DNA from: Candidatus Gastranaerophilales bacterium
GTDB lineage: Bacteria; Cyanobacteriota; Vampirovibrionia; Gastranaerophilales; Gastranaerophilaceae
Direction: 5' to 3'
DNA length: 64,000 nucleotides
Assembly: GCA_944325575.1 (NCBI GenBank)
Contig: CALVAR010000001.1
Location: 186,001-250,000 of the forward strand
The notes under the pieces were generated by a model. The model worked only from the letters and a program-made list of their open reading frames with translations, had not been told where the DNA came from and searched no databases. Within the stretch, counting starts at the first letter, position 1, and each line of letters opens with the position of its first letter. The position numbers and the translations under genes are program-made. Below are positions 8,837-18,125 of this stretch, piece after piece.

Positions 8837-10549
8837 ATGGGATTACCTAAAGTAGCATATTTTTCAATGGAAATAGCATTAGACCAGTCTTTGAGCACTT
8901 ACTCAGGAGGATTGGGATTTTTGGCAGGTTCACACATGCTTTCTGCCGGTTATCTGCAGCTTCCGATGGTAGGCGTAACAATGTTATGGTCTTACGGATA
9001 CTACAACCAGAGAATTAACGAAGAAGGCAACGTTGATGTTGCATATATAAGAAAACACTACGACTTTTTACAGGATGTAGATGCACAGGTGACTGTAAAA
9101 GTTTTCGGAGAAGACGTTATTGTAAAAGCATACAGAGTAGACCCTGATTTATTCGGCTCTTGCCCTGTTTACCTTTTAACAACTGATATTGAAGAAAACT
9201 CTGAATGGGCACGTTCAATTTCACACAAACTGTATGACGGTAATGAAAAAATCAGAATTGCACAGGAAACTATTCTCGGTGTAGGCGGTATCAGACTTCT
9301 TCAAGCAATCAAATATGATTTTGAATGCGTACACATGAATGAAGGGCATGCTCTTCCTGCAGCATTTGAATTGTTGCAGCAAAATAACGGTGACCTTGAA
9401 AAAACAAAAAGACAGGTTGTATTTACTACTCACACGCCTGTTGCTGCCGGCAACGAAGTTCACTGGGTTGATACACTTATGGAAGGCGGATTCTTTGCAG
9501 GATGTTCAAGAGAAAGAGCTGTTGAACTCGGCGGCGAACACTTCTCATTAACTGTTGCTGCACTCAGAATGAGCCGTATAGCTAACGCCGTATCACAATT
9601 ACACGGCCTTGTTTCTAACAAAATGTGGAACTGGGTTGAAGGCAGATGTCCTATACGTGCTATCACAAACGCTGTTAACCTCCATTACTGGCAGGATGAA
9701 AGAATTAAAAATGCAAAAACTTTGCAAGATCTTTTAGACGCAAAAGTAGAAATGAAAAGAGAAGTTTTCAGCTATATTGCTAATACAACCGGTAAAAGAT
9801 TTGATCCTAATGTATTAACGATTACTTGGGCAAGAAGATTTGCAGATTACAAACGTGCATGGCTCATTTTTATGGACATGGACAGAATTTTAAAACTTTT
9901 AAATGCAAACAAAGTTCAATTAATTTTTGCAGGTAAATTCCATCCGGATGATGCAATGGGCCGCGAAATGTTCAATAACATTCTGCACAAATCATATAAC
10001 ATTAAAAATGTTGCAGTTTTGGCAGGTTATGAACTCGAATTAAGCGGTAAACTCAAAAGAGCAACTGATGTTTGGTTAAACACACCTATCAGACCGTTGG
10101 AAGCATCAGGAACATCAGGTATGTCAGCAAACGCTAACGGTGCAGTTCACCTTTCAATATTTGACGGATGGACTGTAGAAGGTACATTCCCGGGAATCAA
10201 CGGCTATACTGTAGAATATCCGGGGCTTGATGATGATATTCCTTGGGAAGAACGCCACTGGAAAGATCATGACTGCATTATGGACATCATTGAAAACCAG
10301 ATCATTCCTACATACTATGACAACAAAATGGAATGGGCAAGAATGATGAGACAAGCTGTCAGAACTTCAGAAGCATACTTTAACTCTGACAGAATGGTTA
10401 TAGAATACTTCAACAGAATCTACAAACCAATCGCTCATGAAAGTCCTAAAGAAGGCGGATTAAACACTAATGCACAGGATATGACCGTTGATCCGTCTCA
10501 AAAAGAAGCACCGAATATGGATGCTTGGACATATTCTAATATCAAATAA
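8837..10549 (+). CDS. glgP: Alpha-glucan phosphorylase family protein (short GT35 form), PLP lysine replaced
   Basis: Glycogen/maltodextrin phosphorylases release glucose-1-phosphate from alpha-1,4-glucans using pyridoxal phosphate. This 570-residue protein belongs to the short subfamily: KVAYFSMEIALDQSLSTYSGGLGFLAG at the start, CVHMNEGHA, FTTHTPVAAGNE, ITWARRFADYKRA, a GKFHPDD strand and PLEASGTSGM. Oddly, the residue after GTSGM, normally the lysine that binds PLP, is Ser430 (followed by ANANGAVHLS). That leaves real doubt whether it is an active phosphorylase. The start at 8837 has AAAGGAG upstream; an upstream extension of the frame has none. It is a single-gene unit with promoter and terminator. 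Confidence 0.85.
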   Translation: MGLPKVAYFSMEIALDQSLSTYSGGLGFLAGSHMLSAGYLQLPMVGVTMLWSYGYYNQRINEEGNVDVAYIRKHYDFLQDVDAQVTVKVFGEDVIVKAYRVDPDLFGSCPVYLLTTDIEENSEWARSISHKLYDGNEKIRIAQETILGVGGIRLLQAIKYDFECVHMNEGHALPAAFELLQQNNGDLEKTKRQVVFTTHTPVAAGNEVHWVDTLMEGGFFAGCSRERAVELGGEHFSLTVAALRMSRIANAVSQLHGLVSNKMWNWVEGRCPIRAITNAVNLHYWQDERIKNAKTLQDLLDAKVEMKREVFSYIANTTGKRFDPNVLTITWARRFADYKRAWLIFMDMDRILKLLNANKVQLIFAGKFHPDDAMGREMFNNILHKSYNIKNVAVLAGYELELSGKLKRATDVWLNTPIRPLEASGTSGMSANANGAVHLSIFDGWTVEGTFPGINGYTVEYPGLDDDIPWEERHWKDHDCIMDIIENQIIPTYYDNKMEWARMMRQAVRTSEAYFNSDRMVIEYFNRIYKPIAHESPKEGGLNTNAQDMTVDPSQKEAPNMDAWTYSNIK

Positions 10550-10566
10550 ATAATTTAAACTAATAA

Positions 10567-10604
10567 AAAGAGGCTTTTCAAAATATTGGAAAGTCTCTTT
10601 TTTT
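10567..10604 (+). terminator. Rho-independent terminator after the glucan phosphorylase gene
   Basis: A 14-bp stem with two G-U pairs (10567-10580 with 10587-10600), a six-base loop and a T run, 17 bp after the stop codon. Confidence 0.85.
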
Positions 10605-10717
10605 ATACTTTAAGAGAACGAGATTTTCGATAAATACTTTATTTCTAATACTTTTATAATATAATTATGCTATAGATTAGGAAAATACGTCGTAAAATAG
10701 GAATAAGGATAATTAAA

Positions 10718-12025
10718 ATGAAAACAACAATTGAAAAATTAGAAAATAACATAGTAAAACTGGACATTGAAATTGATGCTGATACGGCAGAAAAAGAATA
10801 CAACAAAGCATGCAAAAGATTAGCTCAGAGAGTAAATATTCCGGGATTCAGAAAAGGCAAAGCGCCAAGAGCAATTTTGGAAAAAAATATAGGTGCAGAA
10901 ACTATTAAGCACGATGTATTGGAATATTTGCTTCCGAATGCATTTTCATCTGCAATAAAAGATAATGGATTGAATGTTATAACAGAACCTGCTGTTGAAT
11001 CATATAATTTTGAAATCGGCAAACCTGTTACTGTTGTTGCAAAAGTTGAACTGAAACCGGAAGTAAAGTTTGAACAGTATAAAGACCTCGAGATAAAGGT
11101 AGAAGAGTTCAAAACTCCTGAAAATGCAATGGAAAAAGAAATTGATGAATTACTTGAAAAATTTACAACACTAAAAACAGTTGAAGACAGAGAAACAACA
11201 GACAAAGATGTTGTAATGATGGATTTTGAAGGCAGTGTTGACGGCGAACTTATTAAAGGCGGCGCTGCAAAGAATTATATGCTTGATTTAGAACACAGCA
11301 ACTTTATTCCTGGTTTTGCAGAGCAACTTGTAGGGCACAAAAAGGACGAAGAATTTACAATTGATGTAACATTCCCTGAAAACTACCATGATGAAAAATT
11401 GAACGGCAAGCCGGCACAGTTTAAAATCAAAATTAATGAAATAAAAGAAAAGGTAAAACCCGAATTAAATGATGAACTTGCTAAAAAAGTCGGCAACTTC
11501 AAAACAGTTGATGAATTAAAAGCAGATATTCAAAAATATTTAGATAATACTGCAAAAATTGAAAATGATAAAAGAAGTGCAGAAAAAGTATTCGAAACAA
11601 TTCTTTCAAAAATGACAGTTGATGTGCAGCCTACAATGATTGAAAGAGAAAAGCAGGCACTTGTTTCTGACTTCAAACAAAAAGTTGCACAATCCGGTGT
11701 TGATTGGGAAGAAGTTCTCAAAAAAGACGGACCTGAAAAAATTGATGAAGAGCTGAAAGCAGAAGCTCTTAAAAGAATCAAAAATTCATTAATGTTGTCC
11801 GAAATAGCAAGACTTGAAAATATTCAGGTTACACCGCAGGATTTGGAACAAAAAATAGCCGAGCTGGCTATGATGTATCAAACAGACAAAAGTACTATAT
11901 TTAAAGAAATATCTAAAAATGTAGCACTTATTCAATCACTTACACAGCAAGCACTGACACAAAAGGTTACAAGATTCCTTCTTGATAACAACAAAATTGA
12001 ATTCGTTGCAGAAGTCAAAAAGTAG
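10718..12025 (+). CDS. tig: Trigger factor, ribosome-associated chaperone
   Basis: Peptidyl-prolyl isomerase and chaperone that binds at the ribosome exit tunnel. 435 residues, normal length. The N-terminal ribosome-docking loop GFRKGKAPR is at about residues 44-52. The FKBP-like domain (about 150-240) shows VVMMDFEGSVDGE and FIPGFAEQLVGHKKDEEF. The C-terminal half is the helical arm domain. AAGGATAATTAAA precedes ATG and a TATAAT is at 10655-10660. It is followed after 52 bp by clpP and then clpX, the usual tig-clpP-clpX order, so folding and degradation functions are co-expressed. Confidence 0.97.
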   Translation: MKTTIEKLENNIVKLDIEIDADTAEKEYNKACKRLAQRVNIPGFRKGKAPRAILEKNIGAETIKHDVLEYLLPNAFSSAIKDNGLNVITEPAVESYNFEIGKPVTVVAKVELKPEVKFEQYKDLEIKVEEFKTPENAMEKEIDELLEKFTTLKTVEDRETTDKDVVMMDFEGSVDGELIKGGAAKNYMLDLEHSNFIPGFAEQLVGHKKDEEFTIDVTFPENYHDEKLNGKPAQFKIKINEIKEKVKPELNDELAKKVGNFKTVDELKADIQKYLDNTAKIENDKRSAEKVFETILSKMTVDVQPTMIEREKQALVSDFKQKVAQSGVDWEEVLKKDGPEKIDEELKAEALKRIKNSLMLSEIARLENIQVTPQDLEQKIAELAMMYQTDKSTIFKEISKNVALIQSLTQQALTQKVTRFLLDNNKIEFVAEVKK

Positions 12026-12077
12026 ATTATAATAATAGTAATTAGTATTTTAAAACGGAAAACGAAAGGGCTAAAAT

Positions 12078-12677
12078 ATGAGCTTTGTACCAACAGTAGT
12101 AGAACAATCAAGCCGTGGTGAACGCGCATTTGACATATTTTCGAGATTGCTTAGAGAAAGAATCATCTTTTTGGGCACACCTATAGATGATATGGTAGCT
12201 AATCTTGTTGTTGCTCAGATGCTGCTGTTAGACTCAGAAAATCCGGAAAAGGATATCATGTTATACATCAACTCACCAGGAGGCAGTGTTACAGCAGGTT
12301 TTGCAATATATGATACTATGCAGCACATCCGTTCAGATGTATCTACTATTTGTCTTGGACAGGCCGCTTCAATGGGTGCTTTTTTGCTTTCCTCAGGTAC
12401 TAAAGGTAAAAGATTAGCACTTCCTCATTCAAGAGTGTTAATTCACCAGCCTTTAGGAGGTGCTCAAGGTCAGGCAACAGATATTGAAATTCAAGCTGCA
12501 GAAATCTTGAGAATCAAAAAAGCTTTGAATGAAATTCTTGCTTCAAATACAGGACAGTCTATTAAAAAGATTGAAAAAGATACTGACAGAGATTATATCA
12601 TGACTCCGGAAGAAGCTCTGGAATATGGTATGATTGACAAAGTTGTGTCTATGGACAAACATCCGAAAGCTGAGTAA
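12078..12677 (+). CDS. clpP: ATP-dependent Clp protease proteolytic subunit
   Basis: Serine protease that forms the two-ring degradation chamber used by ClpX or ClpA/C. 199 residues, typical. The triad is visible: Ser98 in GQAASMGAF, His123 in [11 protein letters not shown] and Asp172 in [24 protein letters not shown] is the conserved handle/oxyanion segment. GAAAGGG lies upstream of ATG. Middle gene of tig-clpP-clpX, 25 bp before clpX. Confidence 0.98.
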   Translation: MSFVPTVVEQSSRGERAFDIFSRLLRERIIFLGTPIDDMVANLVVAQMLLLDSENPEKDIMLYINSPGGSVTAGFAIYDTMQHIRSDVSTICLGQAASMGAFLLSSGTKGKRLALPHSRVLIHQPLGGAQGQATDIEIQAAEILRIKKALNEILASNTGQSIKKIEKDTDRDYIMTPEEALEYGMIDKVVSMDKHPKAE

Positions 12678-12702
12678 TTCAGCATAAAATAGGAGAAATG
12701 TA

Positions 12703-14031
12703 ATGGTTAAACACGATGACAGCCGTCTAAAATGTTCATTTTGCGGAAAAACTCAGGATCAAGTAAAAAAATTGATTGCCGGCCCTGAAGTATATATCTG
12801 CGATGAATGCGTTGAATTATGCAACGAAATTTTGGACGAAGAATTTTTCGAAAATAAAGAAAAAGGTGAAAAAGAAGAGCACAAAGATGCTGATATTTCA
12901 TCTGTACCCAAACCGCATGAAATCAAAGCTTATCTTGATCAGCATATCGTAGGTCAGGATGATGCCAAAAAGGTTCTGTCAGTTGCAGTTTACAACCATT
13001 ACAAAAGAATTGCCCACAATACAACAGAAAAGGATTCAAGCGGTATAGAAATACAAAAAAGTAACATACTACTTGTTGGTCCTACAGGTTCAGGTAAAAC
13101 TCTGCTTGCACAAACACTGGCAAAAATGCTGGATGTACCGTTTGCGGTTGCAGATGCTACAACACTTACAGAAGCCGGTTATGTGGGCGATGATGTAGAA
13201 AATATTTTGCTAAGACTGTATCAAAGTGCTGATTTTGATGCACAAAAAGCAGAAAGAGGTATTATCTACATTGATGAAATTGATAAGATAGCAAGAAAAT
13301 CAGAAAACCCGAGTATAACAAGAGATGTATCCGGCGAAGGTGTACAGCAGGCCCTTTTAAAAATGATAGAAGGCACAGTTGCCAATGTACCTCCGCAAGG
13401 CGGTAGAAAACACCCTCATCAGGAATTTATTCAGATAGATACAAAGAACATTCTGTTCATAGTCGGCGGTGCATTTGTAGGACTGGATAAAATTGTTGAA
13501 AGAAGAGCCGGTGAAGGCACATCTCTCGGGTTTGGCGCAAAAGCACCGGCAACAGCAGCAGAAAAAGAAATTGCTGCACAAAAGATGCTCAAGAAATTAC
13601 AGCCTGAGGATCTTCTTAAATTCGGTTTAATCCCTGAGTTTATCGGACGTGTACCTATATATGCTGTTTTAGATCAGCTTGATGAAGCAACATTAAAAAT
13701 GATTTTGACAGAGCCTAAAAATGCTATTATCAAACAGTATCAGTGTCTGTTAAAAATGGATAATGTTGATCTTAAATTTGAGCCGGAAGCTATTGATTTG
13801 ATTGCAAAAGAAGCAATTAAGCGTAAAACCGGTGCACGTGCTCTGCGCTCAATCGTTGAAGAACTCATGCTTAATATTATGTATGAAGTTCCTTCACAAG
13901 AAAATGTTCACGAATTTACGGTAACAGCTGAAATGGTGAAAAAAAGAGACAATGTTGCAGAGTTAATAAAACTTCCGCAAAAGAAAGATAAAGAGGATGC
14001 GGAAACAGAAACTCACGAAGAAATAGCTTAA
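12703..14031 (+). CDS. clpX: Clp protease ATP-binding subunit ClpX
   Basis: AAA+ unfoldase that feeds substrates to ClpP. 442 residues. The N-terminal zinc domain has Cys11, Cys14, Cys33 and Cys36. Walker A is GPTGSGKT at 126-133, Walker B IIYIDEID, sensor and pore elements follow ([16 protein letters not shown]), and LIPEFIGR precedes the C-terminal small domain. A ClpP-docking IGF-like loop appears as [19 protein letters not shown] is the ribosome binding site. It closes the operon and is followed at once by a strong terminator. Confidence 0.98.
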   Translation: MVKHDDSRLKCSFCGKTQDQVKKLIAGPEVYICDECVELCNEILDEEFFENKEKGEKEEHKDADISSVPKPHEIKAYLDQHIVGQDDAKKVLSVAVYNHYKRIAHNTTEKDSSGIEIQKSNILLVGPTGSGKTLLAQTLAKMLDVPFAVADATTLTEAGYVGDDVENILLRLYQSADFDAQKAERGIIYIDEIDKIARKSENPSITRDVSGEGVQQALLKMIEGTVANVPPQGGRKHPHQEFIQIDTKNILFIVGGAFVGLDKIVERRAGEGTSLGFGAKAPATAAEKEIAAQKMLKKLQPEDLLKFGLIPEFIGRVPIYAVLDQLDEATLKMILTEPKNAIIKQYQCLLKMDNVDLKFEPEAIDLIAKEAIKRKTGARALRSIVEELMLNIMYEVPSQENVHEFTVTAEMVKKRDNVAELIKLPQKKDKEDAETETHEEIA

Positions 14032-14063
14032 AAAAGAACTCCGATTTTTCGGAGTTCTTTTTT
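14031..14063. terminator. Bidirectional Rho-independent terminator between clpX and the GltD-like gene
   Basis: A 14-bp perfect stem (14031-14044 with 14049-14062) with a four-base loop and A/T runs on both sides. It ends clpX on the plus strand and the convergent GltD-like gene on the minus strand. Confidence 0.9.
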
Positions 14064-14099
14064 ATTAAAAACTAACTTCATTTTTAAGTTTAATATAAA

Positions 14100-15482
14100 T
14101 TATTTAGCAGCTTTAAGATATTCATCAATTGCCTTTGCAGCACGTTTACCGGCACCCATTGCATTAATAGCATTTGACTCACCGGTCGGAGCAACGTCAC
14201 CGCCTGCATATACCCCGGGGATAGATGTTTCACCGGTTTGAGGATTAACAATAATATAGCCTTTGTTATTTGTTTCCAGACTCAAACCTTCGCTTTGAGC
14301 AGACGACTGTATAATCGGATTTGGACCGGTGCCAAGCGCAACGATGACCGCATCAAGCTCAATTGTAACAGATTCACCAGTCGGAACAGGTCTTCTTCTT
14401 CCCGATTCATCAGGCTCGCCAAGTTTCATCAAATCAAATTTCATTGCTTTTACATAGCCGTCTTCTCCGATAATTTCAGAAGGAGCATGCAAAAACTTAA
14501 ATACAACGCCTTCTTCTTTAGCGTGTCTGATTTCTTCAAGTCTTGCAGGGAGCTCTGCTTCTGTTCTTCTATAAGCAATATAAACCTCTTTATAGCCTAC
14601 ACGAACAGCAGTTCTTGCAGCATCCATTGCAACATTACCGCCGCCGATTACAGCAACTTTTTCACCAACCTTAAGCGGCGTTGGTGTTGTTTCTTCATTG
14701 GCATGCATAAGGTTTACTCTTGTCAAAAACTCATTAGCACTGTAAACACCGTTGAGATTTTCGCCCGGTATGTGCATCATCTTTGGCAAACCTGCGCCGG
14801 AGCATAAAAATATTGCATCAAAACCGTCTTCTTTTAGCTGATTAATAGTTACAGATTTACCGACTATAACATTTTTTTCAAACTTAACGCCTATATTTTT
14901 TAAGCCGTCCAGTTCTCTGTCAAGAACTGTTCTTGGAAGTCTAAAAGGAGGAATACCGTATCTTAATACACCGCCTAGTTCATGCAAAGCTTCAAAAACA
15001 GTAACATCATATCCTGCTTTTCTTAAATCAGCAGCGGCAGTGATACCTGCACAACCAGAACCGACTATGGCAACTTTTTTGCCGCAATCATTTATCTTGC
15101 CGGTCTTAGCATCAGTCTTGTCTCCTACATATCTTTCCAATGCGCCAATAGCAACAGGTTTGCCTTTTATACCGAGTACACAGTTGCCTTCACATTGGCG
15201 TTCTTGAGGACAAACTCTTCCGCAGACAGAAGGCAGCATGCTTGTTTGCCTGATAATATCACCGGCTTTTTCAATATCTCCTTCTTTGAGAGCTGCAATA
15301 AAGTCAGGAATTTGTATATTTACAGGACAACCCTGTACACATTTTGCATTTTTACAGTGTAAACATCTTGAGGCCTCGATGGCTGCTTGTTCATCTGTAA
15401 AGTTGCTTTCTACAGCCTCAAAATTTGTTCTTCTTATCTGCGGGTCCTGTTCAACAGGATGTTGTCTGTCTGCTCTTTCCAT
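14100..15482 (-). CDS. gltA: GltD-like NAD(P)H-dependent Fe-S flavoprotein (glutamate synthase small subunit or NfnB)
   Basis: A 460-residue FAD/NAD(P)H oxidoreductase. Two four-cysteine clusters at the N-terminus (Cys40, 43, 48, 52 and Cys87, 91, 97, 101) would hold [4Fe-4S] centres. The FAD motif GSGCAG is at 141-146 and the NADPH motif GGGNVAMDAAR follows at mid-protein. The ending GVYAGGDV with a second FAD contact is typical. The family contains the GOGAT small subunit, the homotetrameric GltA and the NfnB subunit of electron-bifurcating transhydrogenase. Neither a glutamate synthase large subunit nor NfnA lies nearby. The glutamine synthetase gene directly upstream favours nitrogen assimilation. 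Confidence 0.85.
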   Translation of the reverse strand: MERADRQHPVEQDPQIRRTNFEAVESNFTDEQAAIEASRCLHCKNAKCVQGCPVNIQIPDFIAALKEGDIEKAGDIIRQTSMLPSVCGRVCPQERQCEGNCVLGIKGKPVAIGALERYVGDKTDAKTGKINDCGKKVAIVGSGCAGITAAADLRKAGYDVTVFEALHELGGVLRYGIPPFRLPRTVLDRELDGLKNIGVKFEKNVIVGKSVTINQLKEDGFDAIFLCSGAGLPKMMHIPGENLNGVYSANEFLTRVNLMHANEETTPTPLKVGEKVAVIGGGNVAMDAARTAVRVGYKEVYIAYRRTEAELPARLEEIRHAKEEGVVFKFLHAPSEIIGEDGYVKAMKFDLMKLGEPDESGRRRPVPTGESVTIELDAVIVALGTGPNPIIQSSAQSEGLSLETNNKGYIIVNPQTGETSIPGVYAGGDVAPTGESNAINAMGAGKRAAKAIDEYLKAAK

Positions 15483-15538
15483 TTATGCTCTCCATCATCC
15501 ATAACTCACAATTAAATTATAATATATAAATATAATCA

Positions 15539-16867
15539 TTAAACATCGAGATACTTTTCAAGCTCCCATGGGGTTACCTGTTTTCTGTATTCATTCCACT
15601 CTATTCTTTTGGAACTTAAAAATTCATTAAAAATATAATCCCCAAGAGCAACTCGAGAAACCATACTTTTTTCAAATTCTTCCAAGGCAGTAAAAAGATT
15701 TCTCGGCAATGATTTTATTTTTCTCTGTCTAATTTCATTACCCGATAATAAAAATAAATTTTTCTCAACAGGTACAGGCGGTTCAACCTTCTTTCGAATA
15801 CCGTCGACACATGCCTGCATCAACACAGCAAAAGCCAGATATGGATTTGTTGCACAATCAGCAGAACGGAGCTCCAGTCTTGTAGAATTGCCTCTTTTGG
15901 CTGGAATACGAATCAGTGCACTTCTTGTCACAATTGACCAGACAATATAGATAGGAGCTTCATAGTCCTTAACAAGCCTTTTATAACTGTTAATCGCAGG
16001 GTTTAAAACAGCGGTAATTCCCTTTATATTTTTTAGTAAAGAACCTATTGTATTATATGCTGTTTCAGAAAGCTTGTTTGCATCTGAATCATCAAAAAAT
16101 AAATTGTTCCCCTCAACATCTGTTATAGAAATATTTAGATGCAATCCCGATCCATTTTGTCCATATACAGGTTTTGGCATAAAAGAGGCCTTAAATCCAA
16201 AATTATCTGCAATTATCTTTGTAATAAATTTAAAAGTAATAATATTATCAGCCGTCTTTAAAATATCATCATAGCCAAGGTCTATTTCATGCTGAAATGG
16301 TGCACCTTCATGGTGCAGGGCATCAATCTCAAAACCCATTTTTTGTAGTGAGACCAATATATTTATAAGAGCCTCATCATATTTATTGCTTCTGTTTAAA
16401 TCGTAATATCCGGTTGATTCAGCCGCAATATTTAAAATATTATTATTTTCGTCCGTCCTAAACAGAAAAAATTCCAGTTCAGGACCTATATTCATTTTAT
16501 AACCAGCATCAGCAGATGATTTAATAATTCTTTTTAAATTAGAACGGGGACAACCGTCAAACGGGGTCCCGTCGGAATTGTGTATATCACATATAAAGCG
16601 AGCGGAATTACGTAAATTAGAAAAATCAAACGGAAAGATTAAAAAAGTAGATTTATCAGGATATATTCTTAAATCCATAGTTTCATTAACTCTGAATCCG
16701 CTTATAGACGAACCGTCAAACATCACCTTATTCTGCAAAATATCATCAATCTGCTTTGCAGGCATATTCAAAGTTTTTATCTTGCCGTTTATATCAATGA
16801 ACTGAAGAAATATTGTTTTAATATTTTCAGTTAAAAGAATATTTTTAATTTCCTGATCAGATAGCAT
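15539..16867 (-). CDS. glnA: Glutamine synthetase, type I
   Basis: Makes glutamine from glutamate, ammonia and ATP in the cytoplasm. MFDGSSISGF, the GPELEFFLF metal site, HHEGAPFQHEID, NGSGLHLNIS and the ATP-site region with RIPAKRGNSTRLELR all match GSI. There is no adenylylation Tyr context, as in the GSI-alpha form. ATG at 16867 gives 442 residues, close to the family length, and aligns with the usual N-terminus. The frame extends to ATG 16921, but neither start has a clear binding site. A near-consensus promoter lies between the two starts. The GltD-like gene follows 56 bp downstream. Confidence 0.93.
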   Translation of the reverse strand: MLSDQEIKNILLTENIKTIFLQFIDINGKIKTLNMPAKQIDDILQNKVMFDGSSISGFRVNETMDLRIYPDKSTFLIFPFDFSNLRNSARFICDIHNSDGTPFDGCPRSNLKRIIKSSADAGYKMNIGPELEFFLFRTDENNNILNIAAESTGYYDLNRSNKYDEALINILVSLQKMGFEIDALHHEGAPFQHEIDLGYDDILKTADNIITFKFITKIIADNFGFKASFMPKPVYGQNGSGLHLNISITDVEGNNLFFDDSDANKLSETAYNTIGSLLKNIKGITAVLNPAINSYKRLVKDYEAPIYIVWSIVTRSALIRIPAKRGNSTRLELRSADCATNPYLAFAVLMQACVDGIRKKVEPPVPVEKNLFLLSGNEIRQRKIKSLPRNLFTALEEFEKSMVSRVALGDYIFNEFLSSKRIEWNEYRKQVTPWELEKYLDV

Positions 16868-16873
16868 AACACC

Positions 16874-16902
16874 ATTATCTGATACCCTTAGAGAAGGGTC
16901 AA
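16874..16902 (-). promoter_or_regulatory. Promoter candidate just upstream of glnA
   Basis: On the minus strand TTGACC (16897-16902), a 17-bp spacer and GATAAT (16874-16879) sit six bases before the preferred glnA ATG. If used, the mRNA would be leaderless or nearly so. The spacer also holds a CCCTT/AAGGG inverted repeat. Confidence 0.4.
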
Positions 16903-17035
16903 GTATACATTGTGTTAACATTTCTTAACAAATAGTATATACAAAAGCAATATTCTGTATAGAATATTTTTTATATATATAGAGAGATTAGAAAAATAAA
17001 AACTGGACATCTAAAAATTGAAGAGGGAAAAAACA

Positions 17036-17203
17036 ATGAAGACAAAATCAGTAGAGTATTCTTATTGTTACACAGAAAATAACAATAATGGCACTACAGG
17101 CTACATACTAACAAAAAGTATCGACAAACTGCCCAAAATTAATATGAAGTTACCCAAAATTTCACTTGAACTTTGCGAAAATTTAAATCTGTTGCTTGGA
17201 TAG
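17036..17203 (+). CDS. Small hypothetical protein
   Basis: A 55-residue open frame starting at ATG 17036 with AGAGGGA eight bases upstream. An in-frame TTG at 17018 is less likely. The sequence is polar at the start (SYCYTENNNNGTT) and has a duplicated KLPKI segment in its second half. It is too short to assign, with no signal peptide and no metal site. It is convergent with the HicB-like gene that follows after seven bases. Confidence 0.45.
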   Translation: MKTKSVEYSYCYTENNNNGTTGYILTKSIDKLPKINMKLPKISLELCENLNLLLG

Positions 17204-17210
17204 CAAAAAA

Positions 17211-17423
17211 CTATACCAGTTCTGTTAGAAACTTATAAACAGGCTTTATTCTTACCGGATAATCGTTGTGCAACCGATTTAATACATCTTGAAGATTTGC
17301 AATAGCTGCTTCTTCGCTATGTCCGTAACCGATTAAATTTTTTATAATACAGTTTGCGACAAATACATTGCTTTTATTATTCTTATATACTAATGCGGGA
17401 TATTGAATACTTGTATTAGACAC
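17211..17423 (-). CDS. HicB-like small protein
   Basis: A 70-residue protein that matches the partial RNase-H-like fold of HicB antitoxins: YPALVYKNNKSNVFVANCIIKNLIGYGHSEEAAIANLQDVL follows the family's order of strand, strand, glycine turn and helix (text shortened to key blocks FVANC, GYGHSEEAA, NLQDVL). The start is GTG with AAAGGA upstream. No hicA mRNA-interferase partner is adjacent and no DNA-binding C-terminal domain is present. It is probably a stand-alone HicB-related protein rather than a working toxin-antitoxin pair. Confidence 0.6.
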   Translation of the reverse strand: MSNTSIQYPALVYKNNKSNVFVANCIIKNLIGYGHSEEAAIANLQDVLNRLHNDYPVRIKPVYKFLTELV

Positions 17424-17565
17424 TTATTTTTCCTTTTAATTTTATTCTATTTTTATAAGAAAAGAGAATATACAAAAGAGCGTATACCTGATAATAATCG
17501 GCATATTATTCACTAAACTAAAAGTGTGTTATATAATTTCATATTTTTGAAGTAGGAATTTTCTT

Positions 17566-18105
17566 GTGATAAAATACAAACAGTGTTTAAGAGTAAATGG
17601 AATTTATATCGGGATGAAAAATAAGTTTTTTACGGCAATATTTGTTTTTTTAGTAACAACAGGTGCGGCTTTTGCCGTAAATCTGCCTGATGCAATGAAA
17701 GAGTCAATGTCACATGATTACGGGATTCCGAGTGTGATGAATCTTGTACTTTCTATGATATTTGTAATTGCATTAATATACATTACAGGCTGGGTTTATA
17801 CAAAACTCAATATTGTGAACAGAAAAAATATAGGGAAAATAACAGAATCTGATGACAATATGCGCTTCAACATAATCCAGTCTATGCCACTTGGACAGCA
17901 GCGCCATATTTATTCAATAGAAATGAATAACAAAATTCTTCTTATAGGTTCCACGCCAAGTCACATAAATCTTATAAAAGAGTTTGATAAAAAAACTTTT
18001 AATGAAAAGTATGGGAAAGATAATAGAAACGACTATACAGAATCTGTAACGGATATACAAAAGACAACAAATATTGATGAATTGTACAAAAAATATAAAC
18101 ATTAA
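17566..18105 (+). CDS. FliO-like membrane protein
   Basis: A 179-residue protein with an N-terminal signal or helix (FFTAIFVFLVTTGAAFA), a second membrane helix (about residues 60-85, SVMNLVLSMIFVIALIYITGW) and a cytoplasmic domain that fits FliO/MopB: MRFNIIQSMPLGQQRHIYSIEM then KILLIGSTPSHINLIKEF. FliO helps assemble the flagellar export gate. No other flagellar or type III secretion gene is in this window, so the role is uncertain. GTG at 17566 has AGGAA at good spacing. ATG at 17614 would give a cleaner signal peptide but has no binding site. neuB follows after 20 bp. Confidence 0.6.
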   Translation: MIKYKQCLRVNGIYIGMKNKFFTAIFVFLVTTGAAFAVNLPDAMKESMSHDYGIPSVMNLVLSMIFVIALIYITGWVYTKLNIVNRKNIGKITESDDNMRFNIIQSMPLGQQRHIYSIEMNNKILLIGSTPSHINLIKEFDKKTFNEKYGKDNRNDYTESVTDIQKTTNIDELYKKYKH

Positions 18106-18125
18106 GAAAATATCAGGAGCCAATT

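Noticed and set aside
17211-17423. HicAB toxin-antitoxin pair
   Set aside because: No hicA gene next to the HicB-like frame.
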